Part shown: piece by piece, positions 52,042-60,652 of the stretch
How the letters are laid out: each line of letters opens with the position of its first letter
How positions within the stretch are numbered: the stretch's first letter is position 1
Source: Mucilaginibacter sp.
GTDB taxonomy: Bacteria > Bacteroidota > Bacteroidia > Sphingobacteriales > Sphingobacteriaceae
Assembly: GCF_028288225.1 (NCBI RefSeq)
Contig: NZ_JAQBOC010000095.1
Location: 62,001-126,000, forward strand
Direction of reading: 5' to 3'
Length of the DNA stretch: 64,000 bases
Notes under the pieces: generated by a model
Told to the model about the DNA's origin: nothing
The model's database searches: none
Seen by the model: only the letters and a program-made list of their open reading frames with translations
Position numbers and translations under genes: made by a program

Positions 52042-53019
52042 AACGTACGCGCAGGAATTGTTGGTGGAGCAGGCTACACCGGAGGCGAAATGCTGCGGAT
52101 CCTGATCAACCATCCTAATGTAGAGATCTCATTTGTGCATAGCACCAGCAATGCCGGTAACCACGTTTATGATGTGCATACCGACCTGTTTGGTGATACC
52201 GATCTTAAATTTGCCGCTGAACTGGCTTATAATATAGATGTGCTTTTTCTTTGTGTCGGACATGGCGATACTAAAAAGTTTTTGGAAGCAAACCCAATCC
52301 CTGACCACATTAAGATCATTGATCTTAGCCAGGACTTTAGATTGACTCAAAGCTCGAAGCTTAAAGCAAAAAACTTTACCTATGGATTACCGGAGTTAAA
52401 CAGAGATGCTATTAAACAAGCAACCAATATTGCTAATCCCGGATGCTTTGCTACCTGTTTACAATTAGGTCTCCTCCCATTGGCATCAAAAGGTATATTA
52501 AATAGCGAGGTACATGTTACTGCTACCACAGGTTCAACCGGTGCCGGGCAAAGTCCATCGGCAACGACCCATTTTACCTGGCGTAATGATAACCTTTCAG
52601 TTTATAAAGCGTTTGAACACCAGCATTTAAATGAGATCGGTCAATCGCTAAGGCAATTACAATCGGGCTTTAACCAGCCAATAAATTTCATTCCTTATCG
52701 TGGTGATTTTACAAGAGGCATAATTGCATCTATGTATGTAGATACCGATCTGCCGGAAGCTGACGCATTAAAGCTGTATCATCAATATTATGATATGCAC
52801 CCATTCACGCATGTAACCAGTCATGATATCGACTTAAAGCAAATTGTAAATACCAATAAATGCTTTATCCAGGTCAAGAAACATGGTAACAAGCTTTTGA
52901 TCATTAGTATTTTGGATAATTTGCTAAAAGGTGCATCTGGTCAAGCTGTACAAAATATGAATCTGATGTTTGGGCTGGATGAAAAGGCTGGCCTTCGTTT
53001 AAAGGCGACTGGATTTTAG
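51982..53019 (+). CDS. argC: N-acetyl-gamma-glutamyl-phosphate reductase
   Basis: 345 residues. The catalytic protein starts at RAGIVGGAGYTGGEMLRILI, about residue 23; the first 22 residues, including QAPPLGGGGGN, come from a palindromic repeat arm. NAD-binding GGAGYTGG, the cysteine in ANPGCFATCLQLGLLPL, and HQHLNEIG are the family motifs. It reduces N-acyl-glutamyl phosphate to the semialdehyde. The N-terminal extension carries no known function. An internal ATG may be used instead. Confidence 0.93.
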   Translation: MNSKSNDYANQAPPLGGGGGNVRAGIVGGAGYTGGEMLRILINHPNVEISFVHSTSNAGNHVYDVHTDLFGDTDLKFAAELAYNIDVLFLCVGHGDTKKFLEANPIPDHIKIIDLSQDFRLTQSSKLKAKNFTYGLPELNRDAIKQATNIANPGCFATCLQLGLLPLASKGILNSEVHVTATTGSTGAGQSPSATTHFTWRNDNLSVYKAFEHQHLNEIGQSLRQLQSGFNQPINFIPYRGDFTRGIIASMYVDTDLPEADALKLYHQYYDMHPFTHVTSHDIDLKQIVNTNKCFIQVKKHGNKLLIISILDNLLKGASGQAVQNMNLMFGLDEKAGLRLKATGF

Positions 53020-53020
53020 C

Positions 53021-53106
53021 CCCCTACCCCCTAAAGGGGGAATTGTGGTTGGCATTGTTATAAATTGATTATTTAACTTTTTAAAGCCCCTTTAGGGGTT
53101 TGGGGC
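53021..53106. repeat. Second GC-rich palindromic element, between argC and argD
   Basis: CCCCCTACCCCCTAAAGGGG (53021-53040) and its inverse complement CCCCTTTAGGGGTTTGGGGC (about 53087-53106) flank a 45-base AT-rich core. Same family as 51929-52041, so argC is bracketed by two copies. Confidence 0.7.
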
Positions 53107-53108
53107 AT

Positions 53109-54236
53109 ATGAAACTATTCGACGTTTATCCTATCAATCCAATAAATATTGTAAAAGGTGTTGGCAGCCTGGTATATGATGACAAAGGCACTGAGTATTT
53201 AGATCTTTATGGCGGTCATGCTGTTATCTCTATCGGGCATACTAATCCACATTACGTAAAACGCCTGGAAGATCAGCTGCACCAGATAGGTTTCTACTCA
53301 AACTCTATCGAGATTCCTTTGCAAAAACAACTGGCTGAGAAATTGGGTCATGTTTCAGGTAAAGAGGATTACCAATTATTTCTTTGTAACTCAGGTGCAG
53401 AAGCTAACGAAAATGCGCTAAAGCTGGCATCGTTTTATAACGGGAAAAAGAAAGTAATTGCTTTTAAAGGAGCTTTTCACGGCCGCACCTCATTAGCTGT
53501 TGCCGTTACTGATAATCCTAAAATTGTTGCTCCTGTAAACGAGACCGACAATGCTATCTTTTTGCATTGGAAAGATGAAGCAGCATTAGAACAGGCATTT
53601 GCCGAAAATGAAATCTCGTCTGTAATTATCGAAGGCATCCAGGGAGTTGGCGGCATCCAGGTAGCGCCTGAGAGTTTTTTACAAAAGATAAGGACATTAT
53701 GCGATGCGAACAATGCCGTTTTTATTGCAGATTCAGTGCAATGCGGTTACGGCCGGACAGGCAAATTCTTCTCACATGATTTTGCAGGCATTAATGCCGA
53801 TATTTATACCCTGGCAAAAGGTATGGGTAACGGCTTCCCCGTTGGCGGTATCATTATATCGCCAAAAATTCAGCCTGCTTATGGCATGCTGGGTACTACA
53901 TTTGGTGGTAACCACCTTGCTTGTGCTGCCGGTTTAGCCGTACTTGAAGTAATGGAGCAGGATAACCTGATGCAAAATGCTGCAGAAGTTGGCGGCTACC
54001 TAATAAGTGAGCTTAAAAAGATTAAACAAGTTACCGAAGTTAGGGGCCGTGGATTAATGATTGGCATTGAGTTGCCTGCCGAACTTGCCAATGTACGCAA
54101 GGACCTGTTATTTAAGCACCATATATTTACCGGTGAGGCCAAACCAAATGTGGTAAGGCTGTTACCTGCGCTTAATTTAACTAAAGCCCACGCCGACAGA
54201 TTTTTAGAGACGTTTATTACTGTACTAAATCAGTAA
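53109..54236 (+). CDS. argD: Acylornithine aminotransferase (class III)
   Basis: 375 residues from ATG at 53109. The pyridoxal-phosphate lysine is in DIYTLAKGMGNGFPVGGIII; SGAEANENALKLA and FHGRTSLAVAVT are other class III motifs, and IADSVQCGYGRTGKFF precedes the lysine. It converts N-acyl-glutamate semialdehyde to N-acyl-ornithine. It is the fourth gene of the arginine operon. Confidence 0.92.
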   Translation: MKLFDVYPINPINIVKGVGSLVYDDKGTEYLDLYGGHAVISIGHTNPHYVKRLEDQLHQIGFYSNSIEIPLQKQLAEKLGHVSGKEDYQLFLCNSGAEANENALKLASFYNGKKKVIAFKGAFHGRTSLAVAVTDNPKIVAPVNETDNAIFLHWKDEAALEQAFAENEISSVIIEGIQGVGGIQVAPESFLQKIRTLCDANNAVFIADSVQCGYGRTGKFFSHDFAGINADIYTLAKGMGNGFPVGGIIISPKIQPAYGMLGTTFGGNHLACAAGLAVLEVMEQDNLMQNAAEVGGYLISELKKIKQVTEVRGRGLMIGIELPAELANVRKDLLFKHHIFTGEAKPNVVRLLPALNLTKAHADRFLETFITVLNQ

Positions 54237-54257
54237 CTATCACCATTTTACCACGCC

Positions 54258-55208
54258 ATGAAACTATTTTCTTCCGTAAACGATGTTCCTGATATAAATG
54301 AGCTTGTTAAAGAGGCATTGCATCTTAAACAATACCCTTATGCCTACAAAGATCTGGGAGAAAACAGGACAATGGCATTGGTCTTTTTGAATCCGAGCCT
54401 TCGCACCCGCATGAGCACGCAGAAAGCTGCCCTTAACCTGGGCATGAATGTGATGGTGTTGAACATGGATAAGGAAGGCTGGGCATTAGAGCTGCGTGAT
54501 AATGTAATAATGAATGGCACTACTGTTGAGCACATTCGCGAAGCGGCTGCTGTTATAGGTCAGTATGCAGATATTATTGGGGTGCGTTCATTTCCGGGGT
54601 TAAAAGACCGTGACGAAGATTATAGTGAAATGATCTTTAACAAATTCGTTGAGTTTTGTGGTGTGCCTGTTGTAAGCCTTGAATCAGCTACCCGTCACCC
54701 GCTGCAAAGCCTGGCAGATCTGGTTACTATTGAAGAATTAAAAACCTGCAGCAAACCTAAAGTGGTTTTGACCTGGGCGCCACATATAAAACCATTGCCA
54801 CAAGCTGTACCCAACTCATTTGCCGAATGGATGTGCAAAGCCGATGTTGATTTTACCATAACACATCCAAAAGGATATGAACTTAGTACCAATTTTACAC
54901 AAGGCGCCAAAATTACCAATAACCAGGATGAGGCTTTAACTGATGCAGATTTTATCTATGTAAAAAACTGGTCGGCCTATGAGCCTTACGGTAAGATTTT
55001 CTCCGGCAATGAAGATTGGATGCTTACCAACGAAAGGTTAAAAATCACCAATAATGCAAAAATAATGCATTGTCTGCCGGTAAGGCGTAATTTGGAGTTG
55101 TCTGATGAGATTTTAGATGGTAAAAATTCTATAGTGGTTCATGAAGCCGCAAACCGCGTTTGGGCAGCGCAAGCAGTGTTGAAGCGGATGCTGGAGACTT
55201 TAAGTTGA
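54258..55208 (+). CDS. argF': N-acyl-ornithine carbamoyltransferase (acetyl/succinyl type)
   Basis: 316 residues. The carbamoyl phosphate loop is FLNPSLRTRMSTQKAALNLG; HPLQSLADL and KIMHCLPVRRNLELSDEILD are other conserved blocks. The length and the NLGMNVMVLN and RSFPGLKD segments fit the acetyl/succinyl-ornithine branch rather than ordinary ornithine transcarbamylase. In Bacteroides fragilis the related enzyme uses succinylornithine. The acyl-specificity position reads Val in GTTVEHIREA, neither the Pro nor the Glu of the two studied enzymes (from memory), so its acyl preference is uncertain. Confidence 0.9.
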   Translation: MKLFSSVNDVPDINELVKEALHLKQYPYAYKDLGENRTMALVFLNPSLRTRMSTQKAALNLGMNVMVLNMDKEGWALELRDNVIMNGTTVEHIREAAAVIGQYADIIGVRSFPGLKDRDEDYSEMIFNKFVEFCGVPVVSLESATRHPLQSLADLVTIEELKTCSKPKVVLTWAPHIKPLPQAVPNSFAEWMCKADVDFTITHPKGYELSTNFTQGAKITNNQDEALTDADFIYVKNWSAYEPYGKIFSGNEDWMLTNERLKITNNAKIMHCLPVRRNLELSDEILDGKNSIVVHEAANRVWAAQAVLKRMLETLS

Positions 55209-55290
55209 TTGAGTTAGATTAGGTTGGATTAAGTCGATTAGGTTTAAACCACGATTATAACTCTTACAACATTTACAACCATTACAACTA
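55206..55290. repeat. Intergenic repeat after the arginine operon
   Basis: GTTGATTGAGTTAGATTAGG directly follows the argF' stop codon, then CTTACAACATTTACAACCAT steps. The first part matches the arm at 8251. Confidence 0.5.
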
Positions 55291-55294
55291 AAAT

Positions 55295-55906
55295 ATGTAT
55301 ATCCCATCTTTTAACCAGTTCCCAAACCAGCAGGAAGCTATCAGCTTTATGCAGCGTTACAGCTTTGCAACTATAGTTACTGTTAAAGATGGTGTTCCGT
55401 CCGCTACACATTTACCTTTCCTGGTAAAAGAAACAGACGGACAGGTGGTTATCTCATCCCATTTTGCAAAGGCAAATCCACAATCCGCAGATATTATTGA
55501 TAACAGGGCCTTAGTTATCTTTACCGAGCCACATGCATATATCTCACCTAAAAATTACGAAAAGGAAACTAACGTACCAACCTGGAACTATTTAGCAGTA
55601 CATGCTTATGGCAATTGCATACTATTGGATGGTGAAGCAAATAAAGCAGCTTTATTGAAGGAAACCATTAAATATTACGAAGCTGATTATTTAAAACAAT
55701 ATGAAAGCCTTCCTGATGATTATAAACAAAGAATGATGAAGGGCATTGTCGCTTTTCAAATTATTGTGGATGACCTGCAGGCAAAAAAGAAACTGAGCCA
55801 AAATAGGACCGAAAAGGAACAGGAAAACATTATTGATGATTTAGGCAGATCGGGCAATCTAAATGAAAAGGAAATTGCCGCTTATATGTCTTCATTAAAG
55901 AAGTAG
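55295..55906 (+). CDS. PaiB-like FMN-binding protein
   Basis: 203 residues. The split-barrel flavin fold is shown by QRYSFATIVTVKDGVPSATH, THLPFLVKETDG, VISSHFAKANPQ and TNVPTWNYLAVHAYGNCILL. PaiB proteins bind FMN or haem and in Bacillus act on protease gene expression or degradation. It is convergent with the antiporter gene with only one base between stops. Confidence 0.85.
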   Translation: MYIPSFNQFPNQQEAISFMQRYSFATIVTVKDGVPSATHLPFLVKETDGQVVISSHFAKANPQSADIIDNRALVIFTEPHAYISPKNYEKETNVPTWNYLAVHAYGNCILLDGEANKAALLKETIKYYEADYLKQYESLPDDYKQRMMKGIVAFQIIVDDLQAKKKLSQNRTEKEQENIIDDLGRSGNLNEKEIAAYMSSLKK

Positions 55907-57163
55907 CTAATTTACTTCCTGCTTCTTCAATGATGAATTGATCAGCCTATTTAGGGTTAAACCCTGTACTACAATAGAGAATATCACTATAAAATAGCTC
56001 CCGCAAAGTATAACATGCCGGTAAGGGCTGGCCGGCAATGATAAGGCCAAAGCAATGGAAATTCCACCTCTTACCCCCGCCCAGGTTAGGATATTAATAT
56101 GCTTATAATTTACATTTAATGTTTGACGAAGAAAGGTGAGCGGCAGCAAAATACTTATCCAGCGGGCTATCAGAATTAGTATTATGGCGATACCGCCGGT
56201 TAGCCAATAATTGGTAATGTAAGGCAGGTTTACCATTTGCAAGCCTATCATTACAAATAAAATAGTATTCAGCATTTCATCAATCAGCTGCCAGAATTTT
56301 TCGAGCGCTTCGTGCGACCGTTCTTTTTCATCAATATTGATCGTCCTGTTACTCATAAACAATCCTGCGGATACTACGGCTAAAGGAATAGACAAACCCA
56401 AATAGGTCGCTATAACCGAAACACTCATCACCAGCGATAATGAAACCAGTACAATGGTCTGAAAATCTGTTATCGACTTCATCAGCTTGAAAGCTATAAA
56501 GCCTAAAATTATACCCAATGCAATGCCGCCAAAAACTTCTCTTAAAAATAACAGCGCAGTTTGTGCAAAAGTCACATTATCAATACCCGAATTTATAGCT
56601 TCGAGAATGGTAATAAAAAGCACCAGGCCTACCCCATCATTAAATAATGATTCGCCCGAAATGATGGTAGCAAGATTTGCAGGCAGCTTTGAGCTTCTAA
56701 TGATGGCACCTACAGCAACCGGATCTGTTGGCGAGATCAATGCGCCAAATAATAGGCAATACACAAAAGACATGTGGATATTAAACAGCATAGTACCATA
56801 ATAAAATAAGGTACCAAAAGCAATTGTGGACAGAATTACGCTGAGTGTGCTTAAAACAAATACCGGCTTTAACTCTCTCTTTAGTTTTTTGGTGTTCGAA
56901 TTAAATGAGCCAGCAAAAAGCAGGAAGCCCAGAATTATGTTCAAAACAGTGCCCGAAAAATTAATGTGTTTTGCTAATATAGTGAGGTAATGCGCTATAG
57001 TCGGGTCGAGCTTATCAATAATAATAGTGACTACCGAAACAATTATAGCTATGGTAATAATGCCAATTGTGCCCGGTAACTTAAAAAAACGGGCATTGAT
57101 GTATGAATAAAAGGCGCTGACTATTATCAGCAGGGCAATGATTAAAAATAATCCCATTGGCAA
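55907..57163 (-). CDS. Cation/proton antiporter (CPA1 family)
   Basis: 418 residues with about 12 membrane segments. GALISPTDPVAVGAIIRSSK carries the Asp of the ion-exchange site, ISGESLFNDGVGLVLFITIL the Asn-Asp pair and AGVRGGISIALALSLP the helix typical of NhaP/Nhe. It exchanges Na+ or K+ for H+ across the inner membrane. A second Met at residue 3 may be the start. Confidence 0.9.
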   Translation of the reverse strand: MPMGLFLIIALLIIVSAFYSYINARFFKLPGTIGIITIAIIVSVVTIIIDKLDPTIAHYLTILAKHINFSGTVLNIILGFLLFAGSFNSNTKKLKRELKPVFVLSTLSVILSTIAFGTLFYYGTMLFNIHMSFVYCLLFGALISPTDPVAVGAIIRSSKLPANLATIISGESLFNDGVGLVLFITILEAINSGIDNVTFAQTALLFLREVFGGIALGIILGFIAFKLMKSITDFQTIVLVSLSLVMSVSVIATYLGLSIPLAVVSAGLFMSNRTINIDEKERSHEALEKFWQLIDEMLNTILFVMIGLQMVNLPYITNYWLTGGIAIILILIARWISILLPLTFLRQTLNVNYKHINILTWAGVRGGISIALALSLPASPYRHVILCGSYFIVIFSIVVQGLTLNRLINSSLKKQEVN

Positions 57164-57218
57164 TTAATTATCTTAGTAATGTAATTGACGGAACAATGTT
57201 TTTAAAACGAACTATTTT

Positions 57219-58535
57219 CTATGTGGATTCCGGGTTAGTCTTTCTGGTTTCAGTATTAAATTCTCTTATTATCAGCCTGTTATCACTATTTTTAGTAAAA
57301 TAATTTAAAAACCAGCTAAAAAATATAATACCCTTATTTGAAAATCCTGCCAGCGACATAATGTGTACAAATCCCCACAAAAGCCATGCAAAAAAACCCT
57401 GGAAGCGAAGCTTGCCCAAATCGGCAACGGCCTTGTTGCGGCCTATGGTAGCTAATGTACCTTTATCAACATATTTAAACGGCTCGGCAGCTTCGCCTTT
57501 AATTATATGAACCAGGTTTTTAGCCAGCCATTGGCCTTGCTGTATGGCTGCCGGCGCAACACCCGGATGCCCGAATGGTGTTTCATCGGTTATTATTGCG
57601 GCAACATCGCCTATAGCAAATATATTTTGATAGTCTTTTACCCTGTTTATCTCATCTGTTTGAATGCGGGTCCCCCTTGTTATAATATCCGGACGAATAC
57701 CCTCAGGAACTTCGCCCTTTACACCTGCCGCCCACAATACATTACGGGTTTTTATAGTTTTGCCATTATCAATAGTCAAATAAAAGCCGTCATAGCTTTG
57801 CACATGTGCGCTGTTATAAATAATTACGTCGCCATCGGTTAAAAACTTTTTTGCCTTTTCTGATGCCTGGGGCGACATCGCAGCCAGCAGCCTGTCTTTA
57901 CCTTCAACCAGGTAAACCCGCATATCGTATTTACTTAAACCGTGGTAATCCTTACCCAAAATTAAATGCCGCATCTCTGCCAGCGCACCAGATAATTCAA
58001 CACCCGTGGGCCCTCCACCTACTACCACAAATGTCATCAACGCAAATTTCTCGCGCATGTCAGTGGTAACCAATGCGGTTTCAAGATTTTGAAGAATAAG
58101 GCTGCGCAAATTTAATGCCTCGGGAATATTCTTCATCGGCATAGCAAAATGCTCAATTTCTTTATTTCCGAAAAAATTAGTGTTTGAACCTGTGGCAATT
58201 ATCAGGTAGTCGTAATGTACAGTGCCAATATCTGTAGTTATAGTGTTGCTTTCAGGATTGATCTTTTGTACGTCGGCAACATTAAAGCTAAAGTTGTTTT
58301 GTTTTGTGAAGATCCTGCGGATAGGAAACCCAATGGAATCGGCTTCTATCGAGCCAATGGCAACCTGGTAAAGTAAAGGCTGAAAGGTGTGATAATTATG
58401 TCTGTCAAGAAGCAATATGTCAACAGGTGCTTTTTTTAGTTTTTGTGCTAAGGCCAAACCACCAAATCCTCCACCTATTATCACAACTTTTGGCCTGGAA
58501 CCGCTATTTTTATTCTCGGATGTAACAGTAAACAT
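57219..58535 (-). CDS. ndh: Type II NADH dehydrogenase (NDH-2)
   Basis: 438 residues. FAD motif VVIIGGGFGGLALAQKL, the FQPLLYQVAIG quinone-region motif, NADH motif FVVVGGGPTGVELSGALAEM and the FAIGDVAAI block. The C-terminus (FFAWLLWGFVHIMSLAGFSN) is a membrane-binding amphipathic part, typical of NDH-2. It passes electrons from NADH to quinone without pumping protons. 55 bases before the antiporter gene on the same strand, so they are probably transcribed together. Confidence 0.9.
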   Translation of the reverse strand: MFTVTSENKNSGSRPKVVIIGGGFGGLALAQKLKKAPVDILLLDRHNYHTFQPLLYQVAIGSIEADSIGFPIRRIFTKQNNFSFNVADVQKINPESNTITTDIGTVHYDYLIIATGSNTNFFGNKEIEHFAMPMKNIPEALNLRSLILQNLETALVTTDMREKFALMTFVVVGGGPTGVELSGALAEMRHLILGKDYHGLSKYDMRVYLVEGKDRLLAAMSPQASEKAKKFLTDGDVIIYNSAHVQSYDGFYLTIDNGKTIKTRNVLWAAGVKGEVPEGIRPDIITRGTRIQTDEINRVKDYQNIFAIGDVAAIITDETPFGHPGVAPAAIQQGQWLAKNLVHIIKGEAAEPFKYVDKGTLATIGRNKAVADLGKLRFQGFFAWLLWGFVHIMSLAGFSNKGIIFFSWFLNYFTKNSDNRLIIREFNTETRKTNPEST

Positions 58536-58787
58536 ATCTACTTATAAATTTCAATTATACACAATCTTTCTTTAACCTGATATAAACTTATCACGTCGTG
58601 CCATTTATATACAATTGGCTGACTCATCAGTTTTTAAATTGCCTATCCAAACAATATAAATTTTTAAATGGGGTAAATTGTCACAACCTTATGTTAAAAT
58701 AGGGTTTAACAATAAAATGAGCTTTTTTTCACCATTTATTTAAACAAATAGGCTTTTTTTTGCTATTTTTAACCGCAGGGAGGAAAT

Positions 58788-58811
58788 AATAGAAGTTTTT
58801 TAACTTCTATT
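58788..58811 (+). promoter_or_regulatory. Perfect hairpin 19 bases before argB
   Basis: AATAGAAGTT and AACTTCTATT are 10-bp perfect arms with a TTTT loop, inside the argB leader. It could control argB translation. Shorter hairpins of this type are not seen before proC. Confidence 0.45.
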
Positions 58812-58830
58812 TGATAATAGCAGGTTAAAT

Positions 58831-59676
58831 ATGGGTCGAATTGGCAAAGTTTTAAGTCAGGATGATAAGGTAAAGGCAAATAACAGTCTTTATATTGTAA
58901 AAATTGGCGGAAACGTTATTGATAACTCCGAAAACCTGCATAATTTTTTGAAGGATTTTACAGCGCTTGAGGGCTTTAAAATATTGGTACATGGTGGCGG
59001 TAAAGTTGCTACGCAGCTTTCAGAAACATTAGGCATTGAGCCTAAGCTTGTTGATGGCCGCAGGATCACTGATATTGAAACGTTGCGGGTGGTAACTATG
59101 GTATACGGTGGCCTCATTAATAAAAACATTGTGGCGCAGTTACAACGGTTTGGGACCAATGCAATTGGCCTTACAGGAGCAGACGGAGATTTTATCCGGG
59201 CAAAAAAACGCCCTGTTAAAGCTATTGATTATGGTTTTGTAGGCGATATCGATGAAAACTCTATTAAGCCTAAAAACCTGCAAAGCCTGATGGAGGCCGG
59301 CTTTACCCCTGTTTTTAGTGCATTAACGCACGATGGTGAAGGCCAGCTATTAAATACCAATGCCGATACAATTGCATCAGCATTGGCTGTTGCTTTATCG
59401 GGATTATACCATACCACTCTTATTTACTGCTTTGAAAAAAAGGGTGTATTAAAAGATATTAATGACGAGGATTCGCTGATAAAGGAAATTGACCCTCAAC
59501 GATATGAAGAACTAAAAACACAGCAAATAATTCACAGCGGGATGCTGCCCAAGCTGGATAATGCATTTACTGCAATAGCATGCGGGGTTAAAGCTGTAAT
59601 TATAGGCCACTCAAATGATCTGGGTAAATTGAAACACAATAAACCATTTGGAACACTTTTAAGCAAAAGCAAATGA
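58831..59676 (+). CDS. argB: Acetylglutamate kinase (N-acylglutamate kinase)
   Basis: 281 residues. YIVKIGGNVI, ILVHGGGKVATQLSETLG, LVDGRRITDIETLRVVTMVY, and ANTDAD-type TNADTIASALAVAL are the amino-acid-kinase motifs. It phosphorylates the N-acylated glutamate. It overlaps proC by four bases (ATGA). The rest of the arginine genes are 4 kb away, across three unrelated genes. A 20-residue N-terminal lead before the kinase core is non-conserved. Confidence 0.93.
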   Translation: MGRIGKVLSQDDKVKANNSLYIVKIGGNVIDNSENLHNFLKDFTALEGFKILVHGGGKVATQLSETLGIEPKLVDGRRITDIETLRVVTMVYGGLINKNIVAQLQRFGTNAIGLTGADGDFIRAKKRPVKAIDYGFVGDIDENSIKPKNLQSLMEAGFTPVFSALTHDGEGQLLNTNADTIASALAVALSGLYHTTLIYCFEKKGVLKDINDEDSLIKEIDPQRYEELKTQQIIHSGMLPKLDNAFTAIACGVKAVIIGHSNDLGKLKHNKPFGTLLSKSK

Positions 59677-60491
59677 ACTCACAACAACATATAGCCATAT
59701 TAGGCAGTGGTAATATAGGCCTTTCTTTAGCTAAAGGATTGGTTAAGGCGGGGATCTGCAAGCCGCAGCAAATTTCCTTAACCCGCAGAAATATTGGTGC
59801 GCTTGTTCCATATGCGGAATTGGGTTACCATACAACCGATAATAACCTAAAAGCTGTAAGAAAAGCCGATTTTATAGTATTGGCCGTTTTGCCGCATCAG
59901 TTAAATAAATTACTGGATGAAATAAAGCCATCAATAAAAGCAGAAAAGCAACTGCTCATCTCTGTTGTATCAGGCGTTAGCTGTGGCGATATCCGTACTC
60001 AGCTTGACCTTAATGTGCAGGTAGTACGTGCTATGCCTAATACAGCTATTGCCATAGGGCACTCCATGACGTGTATTGCCACCGACAACAGCACACCAAA
60101 GAATATAAATTTTGTACGGTCACTTTTTGATACAGTGGGTGTAACCATACAGATAAATGAAGAATTAATGACCTCTGCCACTGCTTTATGTGCTTGCGGA
60201 ATAGCTTTCTTTTTAAGGTCCATCCGTGCAGCATCACAGGGTGGTACCGAAATTGGCTTTCATGCGCATGATGCCCTGAAGATGGCAGCGCAAACGGCCA
60301 AGGGCGCAGCCGACCTGTTATTGCAGCTTGCATCGCACCCTGAGCAGGAAATTGATAAGGTAACCTCACCAAGCGGCTGTACTATTGCGGGGTTAAACGA
60401 GATGGAGCATAATGGTTTCAGTTCTGCAATGATAAAGGGAATAAAGTTATCTGCTGCAAAAGCAGGCGAACTTTATCATAAGCCGGAATAA
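59673..60491 (+). CDS. proC: Pyrroline-5-carboxylate reductase
   Basis: 272 residues. Rossmann motif IAILGSGNIGLSLAKGL, VRAMPNTAIAIGHSMT and the C-terminal DKVTSPSGCTIAGLNEMEHN are the ProC signatures. It makes proline from pyrroline-5-carboxylate with NAD(P)H. The ATGA overlap with argB indicates coupled translation of an arginine and a proline gene. Confidence 0.93.
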   Translation: MNSQQHIAILGSGNIGLSLAKGLVKAGICKPQQISLTRRNIGALVPYAELGYHTTDNNLKAVRKADFIVLAVLPHQLNKLLDEIKPSIKAEKQLLISVVSGVSCGDIRTQLDLNVQVVRAMPNTAIAIGHSMTCIATDNSTPKNINFVRSLFDTVGVTIQINEELMTSATALCACGIAFFLRSIRAASQGGTEIGFHAHDALKMAAQTAKGAADLLLQLASHPEQEIDKVTSPSGCTIAGLNEMEHNGFSSAMIKGIKLSAAKAGELYHKPE

Positions 60492-60652
60492 AGCATTCCA
60501 TTTTAATAACAAGCTTACCAAATAACACCAAAAAGTTTTAAACTAATCATTTCAATATCAATCATAACAACCTGTAAATCAATTTATAATATACTATTTA
60601 TTGTAACGGGCATAATTTTAGTACCTGCGCTTCAAAGCGTATATTTTAAAAA

